Origin: Ceratopteris richardii
Lineage: Eukaryota > Streptophyta > Polypodiopsida > Polypodiales > Pteridaceae
Direction: 5' to 3'
Length of the DNA: 64,000 nucleotides
Assembly (NCBI GenBank): GCA_020310875.1
Contig: CM035413.1
Span: 164,345,806-164,409,805 of the forward strand
The translations under genes were made by a program, and so were the position numbers. Shown piece by piece: positions 51,580-64,000 of the stretch. Within the stretch, counting starts at the first letter, position 1. The number at the start of each line of letters is the position of its first letter. The notes under the pieces were generated by a model. That model saw only the letters and a list, made by a program, of their open reading frames with translations, had not been told where the DNA came from and did no database searches.

Positions 51580-54500
51580 AAGAGACCATACAGCCGGACC
51601 ATGATATACGAAAGGGTCTCATAATTCCATCCACACCCGTAGAAACATGTCTTGCCCCTGTCAAGTTAATCCTGTCTAAGAAGACCCTTTCCCTCATAGC
51701 TCTAGTAGATTCAGGAGCGTCCTCATGTTTCATTGATGAAGGACTCGTTAAGAAACATGGAATTCCAGTACTTCGAAAGAACAGACCAGTAGTAGCCGAA
51801 GTAGTAGATGGACGGCCTCTAGCATCGGGGAATATAACCATGGAAACCATACCACTAAGAGTACACCTTGGTGACCATGATTCACACATATGTTTCAATG
51901 TAATATCGAGTCCAGCAAATATGGTTATCATCGGAATGCCGTGGTTAAAGAAACATAATCCAGAAATTAATTGGGAAAAGAATAAAATCACCCGTCGAGA
52001 TATCCAGAAGAACCCAACATATGTTGGAGCTAAAGCCTTCATACATGCAGTAAGGAAGGAACCTACATATATGATCTATGCCATACCAGCTCAAGAATCC
52101 AAGAAAGATGATCCAGTACAGCTACCCAATCAGTACAACGGCTTTGAAGATGTTTTTGAAAAGAAGAATGCAGATATCCTTCCAGAGCATAGACCTTATG
52201 ATTGTCCCATAGATCTTCAAGAGGGAACACAACCACCCTTTGGACCAATCTACAGACTATCTCCAGAGGAACTTACAGAACTACGCAAGAACATTGATGA
52301 GAATCTAGCAAAGGGGTTTATCAAACACTCGAAGTCTCCAGCAGGAGCTCCTATTCTATTTGTAAAGAAGAAGGATGGGACTCTCCGGATGTGTGTAGAT
52401 TATCGTGGATTGAACAAAGTCACTATAAAAAACAGATACCCTCTACCACTCATATCAGAGCTCTTGGAACGCCTTGGAAAAGCAAAATTCTTCACGAAAA
52501 TTGATCTTCGAGGAGCTTACAACCTTGTCAGGATCAGAGAAGGAGACGAATGGAAGACAGCATTTCGAACAAGGTATGGGCATTTTGAATATGTAGTTAT
52601 GCCCTTCGGTCTTACAAATGCTCCAGCTGTCTTCCAACATATGATGAATGATATTTTTCGAGAATATTTAGATGATTTTGTTGTAATATACCTTGATGAT
52701 ATCTTGATATTTTCAAAAAATCTAGAGGATCATGAAGATCATGTAAAGATAGTCCTAGAGAAACTAAGAGAAAAAGGATTGTATGCGAAATTGGAGAAGT
52801 GTTCTTTTCATAAGACAGAAGTGGAATTTTTAGGGTACATAGTATCAGATAAAGGAATTTTTATGGACCCTAAGAAGATTGAGACAATCCTTGATTGGCA
52901 ACCACCTTCATGTGTTCGAGATGTACAATGTTTTTTGGGGTTTGCCAATTTCTATAGGATATTCATCAGAGATTACTCCAAGATAGTGACACCTCTTACC
53001 AAGCTTACAGGGAACTCCAAATTCTCATGGACCGAAGAAGCAGAGAAGGCCTTTCAGACCTTGAAATCAGCATTCACTACTGCTCCAATCCTAGTTCATC
53101 CTGATTCTAGTAAGCCCTTCTTCCTTGAGACAGATGCATCGGACTTTGCTCTAGGGGCCATTCTTTCCCAATATGGAGATGATGGACAACTACATCCAGT
53201 TGCATATCATTCAAGGAAGTTTTCCCCTCCAGAAATTAATTATGAAATTCATGATAAAGAACTCCTTGCCATAGTAGACGCGTTTGATACCTGGCGTCAC
53301 CATCTAGAAGGAGCAGCTCATAAAGTCATTGTATATTCAGATCACAAGAACCTAGAGTATTTTATGACCACCCGGATCCTCAATAGAAGGCAATCTCGAT
53401 GGAGTAACTTTTTATCCAGATTCGACTTTGTCATCACATACCGTCCAGGACGTCATCAATGTCAGTCAGATGCCCTATCCAGAAGATCTTACCTTGCACC
53501 AAAGAAGGGTGAAGAGGCCTTTGATCAACAAGAGAGTGTATTACTCAAGCCCGAGCATCTCCAGTTAGCAGCTATCTCTTCAAGCCATCATGAAGATTCA
53601 GCCTTGAATCAGTTGATCCGTGAGAATCTACCACAGGATGAATTGTTTTGTAACGTTAAGCAGAAAGCTCAAGAAGGAAAATTCCAAGAAGTAAACGAAT
53701 TTCAGGAAAAGGATGGTTTACTACTCTATAAGAACCTATTGTATGTCCCTCCAGGAAAGCCCAGGATCCAAGTACTTCAACAACGCCATGACAACCTTGC
53801 AGCAGGACATTTTGGAGTAAATAAAACAATAGAACTCATATCAAGGGACTTTTGGTGGCCTCAGATGTGGAAGGAAGTCAAAGAATACATTCGAACCTGT
53901 GATACTTGCAATAGATCTAAGGTACCCCGACATAAACCTCATGGCCTCTTGCAACCTCTACCTATTCCAGAAAGGCCATGGGCTTCATTGTCGATGGATT
54001 TCATCACAGATCTACCAAAGTCAGATAAGTATGATGCCATTCTTGTTATTGTGGATAGATTTACAAAGATGGCACACTTCATTCCAACTACCAAGGCAAT
54101 CACAGGTGCAGCCACTGCCAGACTTTTTCTTAGGTACATATTTAGGCTTCATGGATTGCCTGATGACATTGTCAGTGATCGAGGTCCACAGTTCATATCC
54201 AGCTTTTGGAACAGTCTTTGCAAGCTCCTTGGTGTTCAAGTTAAACTATCTACAGCAAATCATCCACAGACTGATGGACAAACAGAACGAGTGAATCAAG
54301 TCCTGGAGCAATATCTCCGTTGCACTAGCAACTATCACCAAAATGACTGGTTTGAGTTGTTACCCTTTGCAGAGTTTGCCTATAACAATAGTGTTCATGC
54401 ATCTACTAAGCAAACTCCCTTCTTTGCAAACTATGGACAACATCCAAGGATGGATATACAACTCTCAAATCATGTCAAGAACCCAGCTGCCAGAGACAAG

Positions 54501-55088
54501 GCCCAGTACCTGATGGACATTCACAAAGAACTGAAGGAAGAGATCCATAAAGCTCAACAACAATATAAGTACTATGCAGATCAACATCGTGTCCAGAATC
54601 CATCGTATCAAATTGGGGATAAAGTATGGTTACTCCGAAACAATTTACAAACTTCAAGGCCTTGTGCAAAGTTAGATCATCAAAAGTTTGGACCATTTAC
54701 CATCTTGGCCAAGATTAATCCAGTCACCTTCAAACTCCAGTTACCGAGTACCATGAGAATACATCCAGTTTTCCATGTATCCATGTTGGAACCATATCAG
54801 ATTTCACCATTGAGGGGGGAGAGACCTAGTCCTTCACCACCTATTGAGATTGATGATCATGAAGAATTTGAAGTCGAGCATGTCCTAGATTCCAGAATAT
54901 CCCGGGGAAGATTGGAATACCTTATTCATTGGAAAGGGTATGACATCAGTGATCGTACTTGGGAACCTGCAGAAAACCTTCAGAGAGCACCAATCAAGGT
55001 TCGAGAATTCCATAAGAAAAATCCAACGAAGCCGAGACCAGATAACATGACCGCTCCTCGTGGAACTCGTCGCTTGAGGGGGAGGTGA
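51504..55088 (+). CDS. Chromovirus Pol with chromodomain (fossil record)
   Basis: 1194 codons, whole. Protease ([15 protein letters not shown] near 72), RT ([45 protein letters not shown] near 397), RNase H ([15 protein letters not shown] near 545), integrase HHCC finger ([18 protein letters not shown] ... CDTCNRSK, about 770-805), core ([17 protein letters not shown]), GPF/Y-like module ([20 protein letters not shown]), and a chromodomain ([17 protein letters not shown], about 1125-1170). The chromodomain would direct insertion to modified chromatin. Confidence 0.96.
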   Translation: MSQQENKLQSRSHPCRAGKRGSPVVKETIQPDHDIRKGLIIPSTPVETCLAPVKLILSKKTLSLIALVDSGASSCFIDEGLVKKHGIPVLRKNRPVVAEVVDGRPLASGNITMETIPLRVHLGDHDSHICFNVISSPANMVIIGMPWLKKHNPEINWEKNKITRRDIQKNPTYVGAKAFIHAVRKEPTYMIYAIPAQESKKDDPVQLPNQYNGFEDVFEKKNADILPEHRPYDCPIDLQEGTQPPFGPIYRLSPEELTELRKNIDENLAKGFIKHSKSPAGAPILFVKKKDGTLRMCVDYRGLNKVTIKNRYPLPLISELLERLGKAKFFTKIDLRGAYNLVRIREGDEWKTAFRTRYGHFEYVVMPFGLTNAPAVFQHMMNDIFREYLDDFVVIYLDDILIFSKNLEDHEDHVKIVLEKLREKGLYAKLEKCSFHKTEVEFLGYIVSDKGIFMDPKKIETILDWQPPSCVRDVQCFLGFANFYRIFIRDYSKIVTPLTKLTGNSKFSWTEEAEKAFQTLKSAFTTAPILVHPDSSKPFFLETDASDFALGAILSQYGDDGQLHPVAYHSRKFSPPEINYEIHDKELLAIVDAFDTWRHHLEGAAHKVIVYSDHKNLEYFMTTRILNRRQSRWSNFLSRFDFVITYRPGRHQCQSDALSRRSYLAPKKGEEAFDQQESVLLKPEHLQLAAISSSHHEDSALNQLIRENLPQDELFCNVKQKAQEGKFQEVNEFQEKDGLLLYKNLLYVPPGKPRIQVLQQRHDNLAAGHFGVNKTIELISRDFWWPQMWKEVKEYIRTCDTCNRSKVPRHKPHGLLQPLPIPERPWASLSMDFITDLPKSDKYDAILVIVDRFTKMAHFIPTTKAITGAATARLFLRYIFRLHGLPDDIVSDRGPQFISSFWNSLCKLLGVQVKLSTANHPQTDGQTERVNQVLEQYLRCTSNYHQNDWFELLPFAEFAYNNSVHASTKQTPFFANYGQHPRMDIQLSNHVKNPAARDKAQYLMDIHKELKEEIHKAQQQYKYYADQHRVQNPSYQIGDKVWLLRNNLQTSRPCAKLDHQKFGPFTILAKINPVTFKLQLPSTMRIHPVFHVSMLEPYQISPLRGERPSPSPPIEIDDHEEFEVEHVLDSRISRGRLEYLIHWKGYDISDRTWEPAENLQRAPIKVREFHKKNPTKPRPDNMTAPRGTRRLRGR

Positions 55089-55790
55089 TGTCATGGACGA
55101 AGGAAACCATCCTGAACCTAAGATTCCATGTGAACCCTGTATCTCATGATTGGTTCAGAATTAGGAGAAACCAATGCTTCCATTGCGTCCGGAATGTGCC
55201 AAAACCCCAAGATCAACTGTCTATTCGCTGAATTCTGACATTGGGAGGTCTTGTTACAAATCGATGACATCATGATGACATCATCAGTTCGCAACCGCCT
55301 TGGGAACCGCCCTTGAAAACCTATATAAGGAGGGGTTGGCCACATTCATAATCAGTCTTGCCAATGCCAGTCTTGGGAGCTCAAGGAGTCGTGACCTCCA
55401 AGTAAGTACATTCAAGTTCCAGTTCAAGTTCTAGTCTTGTTTCTAGCTCTAGTCTTGTCTAGTCTTGTATTGTGGACATCCTTTCTTGTCCTATTGTAAT
55501 CTCGTAGTACGAGATCCTTTCTAGTTATTTCTTGTATCCAGTTCATATCCCTGAGGGGATTTCTTGTAATCGAGATATCTTGTTTCCTACCTACGATCCC
55601 GGGTTGTGGGATCTCCTGTATCATCTCTAGTCGAGTTTTCCATACCTATTGGTCCCGGGTTGTGGGACATCTTGTATCGATCGTATATTCTTGTAGCATT
55701 TTCCCTTCGTGGGTATTCTTGTAATCAGAACTGTGTTTCCGAAATCTTGTCTTGTGTAGTCAGAGAGCACAATCTAGTGCTCCCCTGACA
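55089..55790 (+). repeat. 3' LTR of chromovirus
   Basis: 702 bp, same sequence as the 5' LTR over every block I compared. Followed by TSD GTCTG and the resumption of LINE B. Confidence 0.96.
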
Positions 55791-56480
55791 GTCTGTGAGT
55801 TGCCCGTTCGGGCATTGAAGTCCCCTAGGAGAATGATATCACCATCCCTAGAGAACTCCCAAATATCATCATCTAGAAGAGAGACGTACTGGGAGGGAAG
55901 TAACATATGGCAATGTATAAAAATCGCCCTGTGTCAGCTCTGAGCCTCACCCACATATATCGAGCATCCTCATCTCTCCGTACGATATGTAGTAGTGGCT
56001 GCAACTCCTCTCTGAATAGCACTTCCACTCCTCCTGACCCTCTAGTCCCATGTCCCGATCTCGCGTTTAGCCTGTGGGCTGTCTCCCATCTATATCCCAT
56101 CACATGCGGCATCAACTGTCTAGGGGCCTGATGGGTCTCTGAGAAGAAAACAATGTCTCTATCTCTATGTCCTCAAATGCACCAATGTCCAACCTCATAG
56201 ATCCATTACAGTTCCAAGTAGCCATCTTCAATGTGGTCCCATAGGTCTCGCACCGTCATGTGGTGCGTCGCTCGAGAATCACCACCCGACCATCTCTGTA
56301 GAAGGCTAGCTTTCCCTTCTCTCGTGCCGCTCTAATCTCTGGCATTACCTCTCTCATATGCGCAAGCTGTGAGAGAGTGAGGTCATCGCCAAGGAAAACA
56401 CCTGTCTTCTTTAGAATTGGTCTCTTTCTCAAGAATTCCTTCTTCTCTTCCAATGAAGGAAAGCGCAATATAAGAGCTCT
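55791..56480 (-). CDS. LINE B first pass: endonuclease N-terminal part and ORF1 CTD
   Basis: 56115-55873 reads MMPHVMGYRWETAHRLNARS as in the second pass but lacks about 30 bp after PPSTS. 56468-56256 repeats the ORF1 CTD frame (MRFPSLEEKKEFLRKRPILK) almost unchanged. Confidence 0.72.
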
Positions 56481-57105
56481 CTACTTTGAAGATTCTCCAA
56501 GGCCCTCGCTTTTCTTGCCTACTCTCCATGCCTTTGTATGCAAAGGCTTCTCCATCCCCATCATGGATGTGAGAGTTTTGACCTCCTTTTCCACATCATT
56601 TATGTCCTTGAGGCCGGTTACTCTCACATGTAGTGCCCTTGTCCGCCTTCTTTGTTCCTCTTCGAGGGTCATGTTGATAAGAGTAGGTGTACAAGGAGCT
56701 TCTTTATTTTTCCCTTTCTTAGCCACTTCAATCCATTTGTCTGCCTCTTGTACTTTCTTTTGCGTTTCGATATGACTGCAGCCCATGACTTCTTCTCCTC
56801 ATCTTCCTTGATGGTCCGTACCTGTTCTTTTATATCTTGAGCTCCTCGATCACCGAATGCTGAATTTCACCTTCTTCGAGAACACGAGATGCCTCCACTT
56901 CCATCAACTGTTGTTCGAGGGTTGAGACTTTCCCTTTGAGTCTATCAATTTCACCTCGCATCTCTTCTCGTTCTTCATTCCATGACTTGAGCAGGGCTTC
57001 TTTTTCTTTCACCGCTTCCGCTCTCCATTCCTTCATCTCTCTCTCAATATGCTTCATCTGCTTATTAGTTCTCGTAAATGTAACTTTCGAAGAAGGTGAA
57101 GCCAT
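56481..57105 (-). CDS. LINE B ORF1: coiled coil plus RRM-like part
   Basis: 57105-56830 starts MASPSSKVTFTRTNKQMKHI and is a heptad-rich, charged coiled coil (EEREEMRGEIDRLKGKVSTL). A one-base slip near 56835 ends it early. 56786-56481 carries the RRM-like part (RTRALHVRVTGLKDINDVEK). Coiled coil, RRM and CTD is the layout of trimeric ORF1 proteins, unlike the zinc-knuckle ORF1 of common plant L1 (see LINE A). Confidence 0.72.

Positions 57106-60798
<3,693 letters not shown>

Positions 60799-60837
<39 letters not shown>
60799..60837. repeat. (GA)n tract, 3' tail of LINE E
   Basis: About 39 bp of GA between the truncated end of LINE D and the 3' end of LINE E. Confidence 0.95.
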
Positions 60838-60841
<4 letters not shown>

Positions 60842-61008
60842 GAAAGTGTTTTTACGTCTATTAGGAGGCCGAACTCGGCCTATGAGACAAATCGATGTAC
60901 ATGGGTGTATCTTCTGTCAATCAGAAAAGATAAAAGTGCTGAAAAGAAACTGGTTAAGCTGATAGAGGTCTCCGTAGTATCCATGTGGGGATACCCATGA
61001 AAAATTTG

Positions 61009-61028
61009 GGGGGGGGGGGGGGGGGGGG
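61009..61028. repeat. Poly-G run
   Basis: 19 consecutive G in the LINE E 3' untranslated region. Potential quadruplex or sequencing weak spot. Confidence 0.9.
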
Positions 61029-61109
61029 ATGTATGGAGTGCGATATCTATGATAGTCTATATGCAAATCGGTAGTACAACAACCATGAGAATGCATCTGA
61101 AACGACTAA

Positions 61110-61979
61110 CTAGCTCCATCCTGTGCTAGTGGGTGGGTGTAAGATCTGATACATAGGTGGAGGTGGAGTCAGGGCCACCCTGATGGCTGCAACTGGATCG
61201 GCTATCATCTGGGATCGTCTCTCCTCCATGGCACGATGGTCACAAGCCTGGATCTCCGCAATCTGGTGTCGGTGAAGTCTCGGGGTCCGATATCCTATAG
61301 CACGGGGTCGTCTCCTAGCTCGAGAAATCTGAGCCTGCTGAAGAGTCACCCCGCTCGGTGTGTGGGCTGAGGGGGGCAGGGCTGCAACACGTCGTGGAAT
61401 AAAGAAGTCAGTGAGCTGACTCTGTCTCCCTTCTGTATGGAGCGCTACAGTAGGCTGGAGTAGGGAATCTCTCTGACTCTGTATCTCTAGTAAGAATCGC
61501 CCGAGCTGTGGCTTGTCTCTAGAGTCCATGATCTCTCGGAGGGTGGGCTGCCCAGCAAACAGAGTCTCGTATCCGCCTCTGATGCCATCATATGCGCTAC
61601 ATCTGCATACAAAGTGCTCCTCATCCTCCATCTCTACTCTGCATACTCTGCATATCCGCTCCTCTCTGGGATTGTCTGCGGCCCTTCCCGTCTCAATCTC
61701 GAGTCTGTGTGATGAGACTCTCATCTGGCCAATCGCTACCCTCGAGCTATGAGGCATGTAAGTATCCATGTAGCGTGGTCGCTGGATGAAACCGTCTGCT
61801 AGTATGTCTAAGAATTGGTCTCGATAGTGCGATAGTCTCGATCCCATGTGTGGTGTGTGCCATGTCTGACTAATGTAGAGCTGCCAGAGATCCTGTCTGA
61901 GCACAACATTCCTCTCACGACGAGAGAGGTGGATGTGAGGTGAGTCTGGGTCATACTGAAAAGGCGGCAATCTGTCCAT
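61110..61979 (-). pseudogene. LINE E ORF2 C-terminal part with PIP-like motif
   Basis: MDRLPPFQYDPDSPHIHLSR onward, zinc-binding ICRVCRVEMEDEEHFVCRC, then RQSQLTDFFIPRR (Q-x-x-L-x-x-F-F), followed by about 85 further residues. Separated from the RT part by frame slips. Confidence 0.82.
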
Positions 61980-62234
61980 ATCAAGTCCATGACTATCAAA
62001 CCAGACTCTAACCTGAGTGTACCAAGCTCTCTCATATCCTGACTCTGATATTTGTATAGATGCCTCAAGAGCTCTGTGTGTGAGTCTATCTGTAGGGAGG
62101 TCCCTAATCCTCTAAATAAAGCAGATAGTATGGAATAGTGCCTCTACTGCCATGGGTGGTGCAGCTAGCTCTGCCCTGATGATGTCATGTGGCACCGACT
62201 GTTTCCCACGAAATACTCGCGAGATCATACGTAC

Positions 62235-62828
62235 CTATGGCCTCTCGATCGCGCTCCACTGGGTGACTGTGAGGCCTGGGGCCCAAACCGTCGTAGCATA
62301 CATCATAGTTGGTCTAACCAGTGTTTCAAATAGCCACCCCTTCGTGCGGGGCTCCTGGAAGTGTGCTTGATGACATCTCCGCTCTAACATGGCTAAAGCT
62401 GCATATCCGCGTGTGAGTCTATCGGTGGCTGCCTGTCTCATGCTGAAGGGGCCAGGCAAGCTCGTGAATGTGACTCCGAGATAGACATAGGAAGTGACCA
62501 CCTCAATCTGTCCACCACCAGCTCTGAATCCTGCTCCATTCCTCACCATGGGGGAGGTGTGGAAGATCATGACCTTGGTCTTGCCAAGGTTTGCTGTCAA
62601 GCCCCTCTGTGTACAAAACTCATCCAGGGCCTCAAGGTGGCGATGTAATCGCTCGGGTGACTCTGAAATCAAGACAATGTCATCGGCATATAATAAAATG
62701 TGGACATGTGCGAGGTCTGCACCCCTCTCCTCCAGCTCGGAGAATGTAGTCCTCAATCTCGTCAATGTAGAGACCAAATAGAGTGGGAGAGAGTGGGCAG
62801 CCTTGCTTAACACCGATGGTGCTAGCAA
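62235..62828 (-). pseudogene. LINE E ORF2 RT middle part
   Basis: HILLYADDIVLISESPERLH, NLGKTKVMIFHTSP, YVYLGVTFTSLPG. It overlaps the upstream frame by about 150 bp, the mark of a slip near 62730. Confidence 0.8.
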
Positions 62829-64000
62829 TGGCCTCAGACATACCTCCTGGACACTGTACCCTCCCAGTCACCTGCTCATAGAGTGCATAGATGGCCCAAA
62901 TCATCCCTGATGGTACTCCCAAGCTCTCGAGGCGTTGGAAGAGCCTCTCTCGCGGCACTGTATCAAAAGCTTTGCGGAAGTCCACAAAGCAGCAATATAG
63001 CCTCTTCTTCCGCATCCTTACCCCATCAATGAGGCAACGCAGAATGAAGATGTGATCAATAGTAGAGAAAGCTCGTCCAAAACCTGCCTGGCCTCGTGCT
63101 CGTAGCCCCTCAGTCTTTGTATATGAGCTAAGCTCTGCCTCAAGTATGGCACCGTATAGTTTGGCCATGGTGTCGCCAATCATGATGGTCCTGTAGTTCC
63201 CTGGATCCAGGGTGTCTCCAGATTTGTGGATAGGCACAATGGTGTGCCTAGTCCACTCCTTTGGGAAGCCCTCTCCTATAGCCCGGTTGAAGACATGTGC
63301 AATCAACGGGGCTATAGTGGAGGCTGCATATATGAGATGCTCGCTCTGCAATCCCGTGTGGTCTGTCGAATGTCCATGTCGCAGTCGTCCTATGGCCCTC
63401 TCAACCATCTTTGCTGTGAAGAGAGAAGAACTAGTAGGGCGAGGCTCAAGTGGCTGGGGAATGGGAGGCTGCCTAGGTACCTCATATAACCTCTGAGCAT
63501 AATCATGCCATGTGTGTGGGTCCCCAATAGGTGTGGTCGGGCGTGGCTCTCGTATGCTGCGCCATGCTGCAGCACTGTCCATACTCATAAAGAGATGGTA
63601 TAGCTCAAGCTCCTGTGCCTCCTCAAAGGCTCGCCTCTTTCGACGTGTGAGAGTCTTCATCTGTCCCTTGGCCTCTCTCTCTGTGATCTCTCCCAATGCT
63701 CGCTGAGCTCGTAGTTGGCGGTAAAGGTCTCTGGAATCCTCATCATACCAACGATGTTGTGGCATAGTCCCGGGAGGAGGTGTGTGACGAGAATGGATGG
63801 TGTGTGGGAAGGAGCTGATGGCTGATGTCTGAAGAATTGATGCTATCTGAGAGGTGAGTAGGGATAGTGGAGTGTCAGGATGAAGCAAGAGAAGGCCCTT
63901 CTCGACTGGAGCCGGATATATGTGAGCTAGCTCGTGTGTGAAGTGGATGGTGGTGTGTGGGGTGCGTGCTGCGGGTATGCGTGTAGGGGTGTCTCCCTTC
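62680..64000 (-). pseudogene. LINE E ORF2 linker to RT fingers, open at right edge
   Basis: From the edge: TPTRIPAARTPHTTIHF and on to MPQHRWYDEDSRDLYRQLRA, YRTIMIGDTMAKLYGAILEA, GQAGFGRAFSTIDHIF, YCCFVDFRKAFDTVPRERLF, TIGVKQGCPLSPTLFGLYID. The frame leaves RT near 62740. Confidence 0.82.

Larger units (their letters stand above)
49857..55790 (+). mobile_element. Chromovirus (Ty3/gypsy, Tcn1/Tf1-like), complete, nested in LINE B
   Basis: 5934 bp on the + strand, TSD GTCTG (49852-49856 and 55791-55795), 702-bp LTRs TGTCATGGACG...CCCCTGACA that look identical by eye, so very young. Parts: PBS-like site 50561-50571, gag 50596-51579, pol 51504-55088 with chromodomain, PPT GAGGGGGAGGTGA (55075-55087). 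It looks whole. It is the only LTR element here in sense orientation to the host gene. Chromodomain, single knuckle and self-priming signature point to the Tcn1/Tf1-like branch rather than the usual seed-plant CRM/Tekay/Reina/Galadriel groups (inference). Confidence 0.95.
60838..64000 (-). mobile_element. LINE E: longest non-nested copy, continues past right edge
   Basis: At least 3.16 kb. The 3' module is at 60851-60887. ORF2 is split into several frames (63888-62680, 62828-62235, 62068-61808, 61979-61110), and the upstream frame is still open at 64000, so the endonuclease lies outside. A 19-bp G run interrupts the 3' untranslated region at 61009-61028. Confidence 0.87.

Overview
The window is plant nuclear DNA from a large, repeat-rich genome. 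The only recognisable host gene is a plastid/mitochondrial-type valyl-tRNA synthetase (the Arabidopsis EMB2247 family) on the + strand. Five of its exons are visible (14669-14744, 14899-14982, 20621-20769, 36813-36930, 37006-37122). They encode the end-to-end editing (CP1) domain and the return into the catalytic core, with matching GT-AG junctions and phases. Together they give about 0.54 kb of coding sequence in 64 kb. Intron lengths run from 75 bp to 16.0 kb, and the intron after the last visible exon exceeds 26.8 kb. A large-genome seed-free vascular plant (fern or lycophyte) is my best guess. It rests on intron size, a Tcn1/Tf1-like chromovirus and an unusual LINE family, and is inference only.

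Layout. 1-about 11.3 kb: a Tat/Athila-like Ty3 element on the - strand with one long gag-pol frame (3693-9866), a 34-bp tandem repeat field downstream of pol, an unidentified ORF running off the left edge, and a PBS-like/LTR region at 10.4-11.3 kb. 11.9-14.4 kb: decayed Ty3 integrase remnant, purine/pyrimidine tracts and a (CCACTG)n-type array. 14.67-20.77 kb: three ValRS exons. 20.8-36.8 kb: one intron holding three 1.3-kb tandem units of Ty1/copia origin, a (GTGGTA)n array, a hAT transposase remnant, a nearly full-length L1-type LINE flanked by (AT)n, and a Ty1/copia RNase H remnant. 36.8-37.1 kb: two ValRS exons. 37.2-64 kb: a head-to-tail stack of one LINE family on the - strand (copies B, C, D, E), each separated by a long (GA)n/(TC)n tract. 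Copy B is internally duplicated and carries two nested LTR elements. One is a 6.6-kb non-coding element (39593-46206, identical-looking 427-bp LTRs, TSD AGACC). The other is an intact-looking chromovirus (49857-55790, identical-looking 702-bp LTRs, TSD GTCTG).

The most unusual signals are these. (1) The 6.6-kb non-coding LTR element carries a tRNA-like A/B-box module in each LTR and an antisense array of four tRNA-like modules (period about 168 bp) in its leader. (2) The LINE family ends in (TC)n, has a 3' hairpin with a compensatory base change between copies, inserts next to its own (TC)n tails, and ends ORF2 with a PCNA-binding-type motif (QxxITDFF) kept in three copies. (3) The chromovirus PBS is an 11-nt perfect complement of its own predicted RNA 5' end, as in Tf1-type self-priming. 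(4) A ten-base word (TTGGGCGACC and close variants) recurs through coding and non-coding parts of the Tat-like element.

Almost every mobile element lies antisense to the host gene. The chromovirus is the main sense-oriented exception and is nested inside antisense LINE DNA.
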